Positions 1 to 6,688 of a stretch of 38,128 bases of DNA are shown piece by piece. Source of the DNA: a virus. The notes below the pieces were generated by a model. It was not told the DNA's origin, made no database searches, and saw nothing but the letters and a program-made list of their open reading frames with translations. A program made the translations under genes and the position numbers. Position 1 is the first letter of the stretch; the number at the start of each line of letters is the position of its first letter. Location: positions 1-38,128 of IMG/VR virus record IMGVR_UViG_3300029448_000130. One strand, written 5' to 3'.

Positions 1-87
1 CAACGTTCAGGCAATCCACGGGGTGGTATTGTTGCCACCGAAGAAAGAAGTGGTAATAGAAGGGTAGCTCAATGGCAAAATTACTAA
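1..87 (+). CDS. Partial 3' end of an upstream gene (frame uncertain)
   Basis: Two plus-strand frames are open from the left edge. Frame 1 ends with a TAA at 85-87, overlapping the next start by 16 bases. Frame 2 ends with a TAG at 65-67, five bases before the next start at 72. Either could be the tail of an upstream gene; neither fragment (28 and 21 residues) is recognisable. Its position just before the terminase region would suit a small terminase subunit or another packaging gene, but that is only positional inference. Confidence 0.25.
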   Translation, partial: QRSGNPRGGIVATEERSGNRRVAQWQNY

Positions 88-596
88 AAGGAAGTTTAAA
101 GCCTCGTACAAAGGGTACAAAGGATAATCCTCTGACCGCATACGAGAAACAGCTTCTCAAGAAAAAAGAAGAAAAGAAACAGACAACTGAAGATGCGGTC
201 TTTAAAGTTAGGGCAGGCAGGTTTGGTGAGGACAGTGACACGCTAAGTGATATCGCAGACGCATTGAACGTAACTCTCAAGTCTTTAGAAAAAGAAAACC
301 CACAGATAAAAGACTTGAATAAAATAAGAGAGAATCAAGTAATAAATATTCCCCTACGTAAACAGACTTTCTTTGAAAAATATATAGCAGGCAAGAAGAC
401 AAAGCCTCCAACAAGGAGAGTGCAGTCAGTCGATGGTACGGCAGCTAATCTAGCTGTAAAGAAGGGTGCTGAAGGTGAAGTGTATGAGGGCATGTCTAAG
501 AGGGACATGGCAAAAATAACACTAGAAAAGAAAAAGGGTGGCATGATAAATCATAGAGGCAGACCCGCATCACGTTCGGTAGAGAAAAATAACTGA
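72..596 (+). CDS. LysM-like domain protein next to terminase
   Basis: A 174-residue protein with a Lys-rich N-terminus (residues 1-40), then a segment at about 43-96 that reads as a LysM fold: a VFKVRAG strand, a DTLSDIADALNVT helix, a second helix ending in NPQIKDLNKI, and the closing strand QVINIPLRK. LysM domains bind N-acetylglucosamine polymers such as peptidoglycan. The rest is basic and ends in a GGMINHRGRP tail, a Gly/Met/Lys style seen in other small proteins here. There is no signal peptide, so a virion or intracellular role fits better than secretion. It sits 13 bases before the terminase gene. The LysM call rests on pattern recognition; the exact job is unknown. Confidence 0.7.
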   Translation: MAKLLKGSLKPRTKGTKDNPLTAYEKQLLKKKEEKKQTTEDAVFKVRAGRFGEDSDTLSDIADALNVTLKSLEKENPQIKDLNKIRENQVINIPLRKQTFFEKYIAGKKTKPPTRRVQSVDGTAANLAVKKGAEGEVYEGMSKRDMAKITLEKKKGGMINHRGRPASRSVEKNN

Positions 597-609
597 GTGG
601 CCCAGAGAG

Positions 610-2298
610 ATGCCTGAAGAAAAAAGACCACGGGGCAGACCCAAGAAAGACCCTGAAGCTCCCAAGGCAGTATACAACCTGTCTAGGAAAGAACGAGCTA
701 GACGCGCTCTACAGGCACGCGTTCGCAAGGCAGAGAGTTCTAAGAAGAAACTACAGAAGAAGTCAAAACAGAAGGCTGAATATGCACGGGTGCTGAAGAA
801 GAGTGCAAAGAAAGTAGAATCAGCCTTGAACCAGAAGGGTACGCGTGTTATAGACATGGACGACGTATCCAACTTACCTTCTACTGTGAAAGAAATAATC
901 GATGATGCACCCATTATATTCAAGCCGAACGAAGGCCCTCAGGAAGAGTTTCTATCTGCGCCAGAGCAGGATGTTCTTTACGGTGGCGCGGCAGGGGGCG
1001 GCAAAAGCTTCGCTCTACTGGCTGACCCTCTCAGGTATTGCCACAACCCTAACCATCGCGGGTTACTACTCCGTCGTACTCTTGATGAACTAACAGAACT
1101 TATAGACAAAGCCAAACAGCTATACCCCAAGGCGTTCCCCGGAGCGACCTTCCGAGAGTCGAAGTCAACGTGGGTCTTCCCGTCTGGGGCAACCATGTGG
1201 TTCACCTATCTCGACAGAGATAAGGACGTAACACGTTTCCAAGGACAGGCTTTCAACTGGATAGGCATAGACGAGATAACCCAGTATCCTACCAGCTACG
1301 TCTGGGACTATCTAAGGTCACGTCTTCGTAGTACAGACCAAGAGCTACAGAAGAACCTCTGTATGCGTTGCACAGCAAACCCCGGTGGTGTTGGTGGCTG
1401 GTGGGTCAAGAAAATGTATATAGATATAGCGGAACACAACAAAGCGTTTCCCGCTGCAGATTTAGAAACAGGCAAACCATTCCTATGGCCTAAGGGGCAT
1501 GAGAGAGAAGGGCAAGCCTTGTTCTATAGAAAATTCGTACCTGCCCGTCTCACAGATAACCCCTATCTGATGGCAGATGGACAGTACGAGGCGATGCTCC
1601 GTTCTCTACCCGACGTTGAGCGTCGTCGACTATTAGAAGGAGATTGGGACGTTGCAGAGGGTGCGGCATTCCCAGAGTTTTCAAGGAGCAAACACGTTGT
1701 CGAACCATTTGATTTACCCACTAACTGGCCTCGAATACGCGCAGCAGATTATGGTTATGCGTCGCCTTCGTGCGTTCTGTGGGGTGCTATTGATTGGGAC
1801 AATAATATTTGGCTATATCGCGAATTATATGTAAAGCACTTGACAGCGGAACAGCTAGCCGATAAAATATTAGAAATGGAGGAGTTAGACCCTCTACCTC
1901 ACTATAATGTCCTAGACTCCTCATGCTGGAACAGGACAGGCTTCGGACCTTCGATTGCAGAGACTATGATGCGTGCTGGTGTTAGATGGACACCATCAGA
2001 CAGAAACAGACTGCAAGGCAAAATGGAATTACACAGAAGACTAGCGGAAGACCCCTATACCAAAGAACCACGTTTACGCATCTTCTCCACTTGTAAACAT
2101 AGCGTCGCACAGATGTCAGGCATTCCGCTGTCCAAAACCAATAGTGAAGACGTTGATACAAAAGCTGAAGACCACGCATACGATGCACTCCGATATATGG
2201 TTATGACACGCACAAGTGGTTATACATCCATACACAAAACTTTGCAAGGTATAAAAGACCAAGCATTTCAACCCTTTGATGCTACTTTCGGATACTAG
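610..2298 (+). CDS. terL: Terminase large subunit (packaging ATPase/nuclease)
   Basis: The DNA-packaging motor protein, 562 residues. The Walker A motif is GGAAGGGKS at 125-133, Walker B with the catalytic acid is WIGIDEI at 217-223, and the coupling motif TANPGG is near 255-260. The C-terminal RNase H-like nuclease shows the expected acids: D380 in AADYGY, D436 in VLDSS, and D521/D525 in EDHAYDALRY. A roughly 100-residue Lys/Arg-rich N-terminal extension precedes the ATPase; its start (RPRGRPKKD, residues 6-14) looks like an AT-hook and the rest is probably a charged helix. The ATG at 610 follows an AGAGAG stretch. The stop at 2296-2298 directly abuts the next ATG, suggesting translational coupling. 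The family assignment is very secure. Confidence 0.97.
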   Translation: MPEEKRPRGRPKKDPEAPKAVYNLSRKERARRALQARVRKAESSKKKLQKKSKQKAEYARVLKKSAKKVESALNQKGTRVIDMDDVSNLPSTVKEIIDDAPIIFKPNEGPQEEFLSAPEQDVLYGGAAGGGKSFALLADPLRYCHNPNHRGLLLRRTLDELTELIDKAKQLYPKAFPGATFRESKSTWVFPSGATMWFTYLDRDKDVTRFQGQAFNWIGIDEITQYPTSYVWDYLRSRLRSTDQELQKNLCMRCTANPGGVGGWWVKKMYIDIAEHNKAFPAADLETGKPFLWPKGHEREGQALFYRKFVPARLTDNPYLMADGQYEAMLRSLPDVERRRLLEGDWDVAEGAAFPEFSRSKHVVEPFDLPTNWPRIRAADYGYASPSCVLWGAIDWDNNIWLYRELYVKHLTAEQLADKILEMEELDPLPHYNVLDSSCWNRTGFGPSIAETMMRAGVRWTPSDRNRLQGKMELHRRLAEDPYTKEPRLRIFSTCKHSVAQMSGIPLSKTNSEDVDTKAEDHAYDALRYMVMTRTSGYTSIHKTLQGIKDQAFQPFDATFGY

Positions 2299-4113
2299 AT
2301 GGCACTTACAGACATAGAATTAGCTCAGAAAGCAAAAAATGGTACGTTCACTTTTGGTGAGGCGATAGAGTTTGCTAAATCAAAGGGTACTAAACTTCAA
2401 AGAACGAGAGCTAATGCTCTGATATCTGGTTCTAAAATAATGGGTATATCCTTAGATACCCCATACAAAGATTTAAGAAAAGACGACATAATAAAACTGT
2501 TTACAGTTGATGGTAGCCCTGATGCTAGCAGTCGTTCATATAATCTTCAACAGGTAGAAAATGTAGTTCGTCCTATTCTGGAACGGTATGGTGCTACAGG
2601 AACTATGGAGAATGTAGCAGAGGGTATTGAAGAGGCTATGTATCCTCGACTTGCGGGGGCTGAAGGTTTAGCAGGAACACAAAGAACTGGACTTGCTGGT
2701 GAACGTCCTATGCGAGGACTTTTACCAAAAGAAGAATTAGATAAGATTTACGCAGAAGCTATTCCTACGGTTGAGAAAGAGTACGGAAAAGCTACTGCAG
2801 ATTTATTAGATTATCACAAAACTACAGCTAACAGACCTGAACAATTATTGGGATTAAAAAAATCTGATGTAAAAATAGCTGGTGACACAATAACAGTGAA
2901 GGGTAAACTAGTTACAAAGAAAGACCATAAAGGTCGCCCTGAACTTTCTTACAATATAAACTCTAGGCTTGGAAGCTTATTAAAGTCGAACTACGATACT
3001 TCTACTTCTGAATATTTGTTTGATGTTACAGACGCAGAATTTACGGAAGCGTTTAACAAGCATGTTAGTCCTAGATTAGAACCTTTTGCTGACGTATTAC
3101 CAGCAAAAGAAAACAAAGTTAGAGGAATTGATGGTGAAACAATTCGTACCTATGAGCCTGTAACAACACCCTCTGCAATTAGGTCTATTATTCCCCGTTA
3201 TATGACAGAACAGCTTAGTATAAATGAAAATTTTGTAGAGGGCATGATGGGTCACGTCAATCCTTCTACATTAAAAAAGTATTACACAGGTTTTGTACCA
3301 CACAAAGATTTAGTTAAGTTAATTGAAAATCCTATAGATTTTGCTGGGGGTGAGTTTAGTAAGTCTAACACATCTCAAGTAAACCTTGACTTAATGACCC
3401 CCGAACAGAAAACACAGATAGCTGAAGAGCAATCAACTACTATTATAGCTGAAGAAAGAGCTAAACAAAGTACAGCTGCTAACATAGAGGCAACGAATAC
3501 TGCAGAACGCACCGCTACTCTAGCGGCTATCACCCCAGAACAAATTCAAGAAGCAAGAGATAACGAAAGGGCTTTGGAAGAAGCTAAGATTGAAGGTAAA
3601 AAAGAGGCTAGACAGAAAACAGTAGCACAACCTGACCCCACATCTGTAGAAGATTTATCTCCAGAATTACAGGAGAAACTAAACAAAGGCGGTTTTGACT
3701 TTAGTAAGTTTATAGGGGACATAGGTAAAACAATCAAACAAGTTGCTTTACCAGTTAGTGTGGCAACAGCCACAGCGGCAAAAAGTATGCTTCCCACACC
3801 TGTTGAGAGTGCAGTAATGGGAATAATTGACCAAGAAAGCATGAAGAAAGCAGGGGAAATAGGCAAAAATATAGGACGAAATATTAGCGGTCAACAGGAA
3901 GGTATAATCCCTGCTTTTGCGGAAGTAATGGGAGTTGGTACAGAGATGGTTACAGGTGCAGTCGCTGATGGAGGAGAAGGTAATCTACAGACTGCAAGTT
4001 TTCTAACAAATCCCGGACTAGGTGTAGCATCAGCTACCATAAGGGCTATCAGAGGGGATAAGGAAACCCCCCCTGCTGATGATATGTACAGAGGTGGTTT
4101 CCTATCTAACTAA
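2299..4113 (+). CDS. Tyrosine recombinase-like protein within the packaging/head module
   Basis: A 604-residue protein whose residues about 25-345 read like a phage integrase. A helical region (25-100) resembles a core-binding domain. The catalytic-like domain has a box I equivalent TANRPEQLLGLKKSDV (R179), a lysine-rich beta hairpin (201-213), a box II-like PSAIRS (R295, with Ser where His is usual), GMMGHVNPSTLKKYYT with H319, and Tyr 328/329 in the nucleophile position. Thus R, K, R, H and Y can be placed but the first box II His is missing. Residues 350-604 are Ala/Glu-rich, then hydrophobic and Gly/Ala-rich near 480-585, unlike an integrase. The gene abuts terL and is more AT-rich than terL and portal. 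It may be a recombinase, or a virion protein built on that fold. The fold call is fairly strong; activity is unproven. Confidence 0.68.
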   Translation: MALTDIELAQKAKNGTFTFGEAIEFAKSKGTKLQRTRANALISGSKIMGISLDTPYKDLRKDDIIKLFTVDGSPDASSRSYNLQQVENVVRPILERYGATGTMENVAEGIEEAMYPRLAGAEGLAGTQRTGLAGERPMRGLLPKEELDKIYAEAIPTVEKEYGKATADLLDYHKTTANRPEQLLGLKKSDVKIAGDTITVKGKLVTKKDHKGRPELSYNINSRLGSLLKSNYDTSTSEYLFDVTDAEFTEAFNKHVSPRLEPFADVLPAKENKVRGIDGETIRTYEPVTTPSAIRSIIPRYMTEQLSINENFVEGMMGHVNPSTLKKYYTGFVPHKDLVKLIENPIDFAGGEFSKSNTSQVNLDLMTPEQKTQIAEEQSTTIIAEERAKQSTAANIEATNTAERTATLAAITPEQIQEARDNERALEEAKIEGKKEARQKTVAQPDPTSVEDLSPELQEKLNKGGFDFSKFIGDIGKTIKQVALPVSVATATAAKSMLPTPVESAVMGIIDQESMKKAGEIGKNIGRNISGQQEGIIPAFAEVMGVGTEMVTGAVADGGEGNLQTASFLTNPGLGVASATIRAIRGDKETPPADDMYRGGFLSN

Positions 4114-4123
4114 GGAGAATAAC

Positions 4124-4342
4124 ATGCCGGGCAATAATTATAACTACGGTGCTTCTTACATCATGGGTGCAGACAAGACTTCAGTCGATGCAAACATGGG
4201 TGAAACTCAACTAACTCGTCAGGGTTTAGAGTTTGATACTCGTGCTAAGACTGACGTTCTAACTGAGGACATGCCGAAGCAACAAACCAAGACTACCGTA
4301 GACCCATCCGTTATGAACATGGCTGAAGAACGCGATTACTAG
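4124..4342 (+). CDS. Small acidic/polar hypothetical protein
   Basis: A 72-residue protein beginning MPGNNYNYGASYIMG and ending MAEERDY. I chose the ATG at 4124, not the upstream one at 4079, because a strong TAAGGAGA ribosome site lies just before it and the upstream start would overlap the preceding gene by 35 bases in another frame. It is polar, has no membrane segment or cysteine, and no motif I recognise. It lies between the recombinase-like gene and another tiny gene before the portal, so a head or packaging accessory role is possible by position only. Confidence 0.75.
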   Translation: MPGNNYNYGASYIMGADKTSVDANMGETQLTRQGLEFDTRAKTDVLTEDMPKQQTKTTVDPSVMNMAEERDY

Positions 4343-4351
4343 GAGAAAACT

Positions 4352-4519
4352 ATGACTAAAAAGATGTCTGCAGATGAGATGATTTCTCGCATCTATAACA
4401 TGACTAGAGGTATGGTTTCACCTAGTTTTGTAAAGGCTGAAATGAAAACTCGTAAATCTAGTGGCGGTGTCACCAATAGAAAAATGGGTGGTAAAATACC
4501 TGCTAAGAAAAAGAAGTAA
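4352..4519 (+). CDS. Tiny basic protein with KMGGKIPAKKKK-type tail
   Basis: A 55-residue ORF: it starts MTKKMSADEMISRIYNMTRG and ends in a GGKIPAKKKK tail. An AGGAG ribosome site at 4341-4345, partly formed by the stop codon of the previous gene, precedes the ATG at 4352. The next gene (portal) starts two bases after its stop. The Met/Gly/Lys-rich tail resembles those of the proteins at 72-596 and 36536-36874. There is no known domain. The tight spacing and ribosome site argue that it is real; function unknown, possibly nucleic-acid or virion binding through the basic tail. Confidence 0.72.
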   Translation: MTKKMSADEMISRIYNMTRGMVSPSFVKAEMKTRKSSGGVTNRKMGGKIPAKKKK

Positions 4520-4521
4520 AT

Positions 4522-6633
4522 ATGTCAGAAGATAACTTCCTTCAACCTGAAGACGATACCACCATCTCTCTTGTAAATCCTGAAGAGCAGTTTCCCGGAC
4601 TTGCGGGGTATGTTCAGGCTAAGTACAAAGAGGCTGAGACAGGACGGTATGCTCACGAGCAACGTTGGCTACAGGCATACAAGAACTTCCGTGGTATCTA
4701 CGACTCTTCCACACAGTATAGAGAGTCGGAAAAGTCTAAGGTGTTCGTCAGGATAACCAAGACTAAGGTTCTTGCCGCCTACGGACAGATTGTAGACATA
4801 TTGTTTGCAAACAAAAAGTTTCCGCTAGTGGTGCAACCAACTCCTGTGCCTGAGGGCATAGCAGAGTTTGCCCACATGGAAACACCCCTAGACCAAGCAC
4901 CACCTCAAGACCCTTTTGGTTTTGCTGGGGATGGTCGGCAACTTCCCCCCGGAGCGTTGCAGGCAGATTTTCTAGGTGGATTGAAGGAAGAATACGCTGG
5001 TCTACCACTAGCTGAAGGTCCATCCAAACTTGGAGAACCTCAGATAAGCCCAGCACAGAAGGCTGCGTTGCGAATGGAGAAAACTATCCATGACCAGCTT
5101 CTTGACACAAATGCGGTAAACGTCTTTCGTAAGACTATATTTGAGTCAGCACTCTTAGGCACAGGTATTATCAAAGGTCCTATGAATTTTTACAAGCGCA
5201 TCCACCAGTGGAAGCGTAGTGAGGAAGGGCAACGAGAATACTCCCCCTATGAGAAGACTGTTCCACGAGTAGAAATGGTATCTGCGTGGGACTTTCATCC
5301 TGACCCATCTGCTACAAGCATAGATGACTGTGAGTACGTCATAGAACGTCACAGGTTTAACAGACAACAGCTACGTGCGCTTATAAAGCGACCCTACTTT
5401 AGGGCAGAAGCGATTGAAGAGACACTAGCTAAAGGTCCTAACTATGAGGATAAGTATTATGAAGATGCTATCCGCGAGGACGAAACAGAAGCGTATGCCT
5501 CTGAGAATAGATATGAAGTTCTAGAATACTGGGGAGTCTTGGACTATTATCTAGCCAAGGAAGCAGGCTTCAAAGAAGCAGATACAATGTCAGAGTTCGA
5601 TGAACTACAGGTGAACATCTGGGTTTGTGGCAACATGATATTACGCTGTGTTCTTAACCCATTTACTCCAGCACGTATCCCGTACCATGTGTTTCCCTAC
5701 GAGGTAAACCCCTATCAGCTATGGGGTGTTGGTGTTGCAGAGAACATGGAAGATGCACAGAAGCTAATGAATGGTCACGTTCGTATGGCGATTGATAACT
5801 TAGCTCTTGCGGGTAACTTGGTGTTCGACGTAGACGAAGCAAGCCTTGTCCCCGGTCAGAACATGGACATATTCCCCGGAAAAATCTTCCGAAGACAGTC
5901 GGGGGTTACTGGTACGGCTATCAACGGTTTGAAGTTTCCAAACACTGCAGGCGAGAACTTGCAGATGTATCAGATTAGTAGACAGCTAGCTGACGAAGAG
6001 ACAGGCATACCGTCCATTATACACGGACAGACAGGCGTTACAGGCACAGGACGCACTGCGGCAGGACTATCCATGCTAATGGGGTCTGCAGGGCTTTCTA
6101 TGAAGACTGTAATAAAGAATATAGACGACATGTTACTGAAACCACTAGGAGAGGCTTATTTTCAATGGAACATGCAATTCAACGACGATGCTCCCGATAT
6201 TGTGGGGGACTTGGAGATAAAACCGAGGGGTGTTGCTGCTGTAATGCAGAAGGAAGTGCGGAGTCAGAGGCTTACAACCCTCCTGCAGACTGTCGCAAAC
6301 CCGATGCTTGCGCCCTTTATCAAGATACCTAACTTAATGCGAGAACTTGCTATCTCTCAGGACATAGACCCTGATAGTTTAGTTAATGATGCCAACGAAG
6401 CGCAACTATACGCTAAGATGTTACAAGGAATGATGGCAAATGCTCAACAAGAAGCAAGCGCAGAAGCTAGCCCCGCTGGTGCAGGGCAAGGAATGGGAAC
6501 TCCTGAGGGAGTACCTGATGGACCTCAGGGAACTGACGATTCAGGGCGTGGTAACGGCACAATCGGAGTCGGAACTTCTCCGAGCGCAGGGGAAGCTGGG
6601 TTTACTGGAAATGCTCCTCAAACTCAAGAGTAG
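4522..6633 (+). CDS. Portal protein (head-tail connector)
   Basis: The dodecameric portal through which DNA enters and leaves the head, 703 residues, close to P22-type portals (about 725). Features expected of the family are an N-terminal helical segment with AHEQRWLQAYKNFRGIYD, a VFVRITKTKVLAAYGQIVDILF stretch, a wing/stem region, and the conserved TGIPSIIHGQTGVTGTGRTAAG loop that precedes a long helix (ALSM-like, near residues 510-540). The C-terminal 60 or so residues are Gly/Pro/Ser/Ala-rich and probably disordered; that part overlaps another gene in a different frame. Its position after terminase and before the scaffold gene fits. Base composition is noticeably higher in GC than the flanking accessory genes. 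Confidence 0.92.
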   Translation: MSEDNFLQPEDDTTISLVNPEEQFPGLAGYVQAKYKEAETGRYAHEQRWLQAYKNFRGIYDSSTQYRESEKSKVFVRITKTKVLAAYGQIVDILFANKKFPLVVQPTPVPEGIAEFAHMETPLDQAPPQDPFGFAGDGRQLPPGALQADFLGGLKEEYAGLPLAEGPSKLGEPQISPAQKAALRMEKTIHDQLLDTNAVNVFRKTIFESALLGTGIIKGPMNFYKRIHQWKRSEEGQREYSPYEKTVPRVEMVSAWDFHPDPSATSIDDCEYVIERHRFNRQQLRALIKRPYFRAEAIEETLAKGPNYEDKYYEDAIREDETEAYASENRYEVLEYWGVLDYYLAKEAGFKEADTMSEFDELQVNIWVCGNMILRCVLNPFTPARIPYHVFPYEVNPYQLWGVGVAENMEDAQKLMNGHVRMAIDNLALAGNLVFDVDEASLVPGQNMDIFPGKIFRRQSGVTGTAINGLKFPNTAGENLQMYQISRQLADEETGIPSIIHGQTGVTGTGRTAAGLSMLMGSAGLSMKTVIKNIDDMLLKPLGEAYFQWNMQFNDDAPDIVGDLEIKPRGVAAVMQKEVRSQRLTTLLQTVANPMLAPFIKIPNLMRELAISQDIDPDSLVNDANEAQLYAKMLQGMMANAQQEASAEASPAGAGQGMGTPEGVPDGPQGTDDSGRGNGTIGVGTSPSAGEAGFTGNAPQTQE

Positions 6634-6688
6634 CCATGAGGCTGTAGTACAAAATCAAAGGGAAGATGATACCTTCATCTATGAGTAA
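6440..6688 (+). CDS. Small helical protein overprinted on the portal 3' end
   Basis: An 82-residue ORF in the +1 shifted frame overlapping the last 194 bases of the portal gene and running on for 55 bases. Its protein looks real: GKEWELLREYLMDLRELTIQ followed by SESELLRAQGKLGLLEMLLKL gives two amphipathic helices, similar in style to the short helical proteins that follow portal genes in other phages. The portal frame over the same DNA is low-complexity Gly/Pro/Ser. AAGGA at 6425-6429 could serve the ATG at 6440. The stop overlaps the next start (TAATG, 6686-6690), as expected for a coupled gene. A function in head assembly is inferred from position only. Confidence 0.75.
   Translation: MLNKKQAQKLAPLVQGKEWELLREYLMDLRELTIQGVVTAQSESELLRAQGKLGLLEMLLKLKSSHEAVVQNQREDDTFIYE

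Noticed and set aside
2299-4113. Evidence for a temperate phage (attachment site, repressor) around the recombinase-like gene
   Set aside because: No repressor, excisionase, tRNA-derived sequence or flanking direct repeats were seen, so the gene alone does not show lysogeny.
4079-4123. Upstream ATG extension of the small gene at 4124
   Set aside because: It overlaps the previous coding region and lacks a ribosome site, whereas ATG 4124 has TAAGGAGA just upstream.
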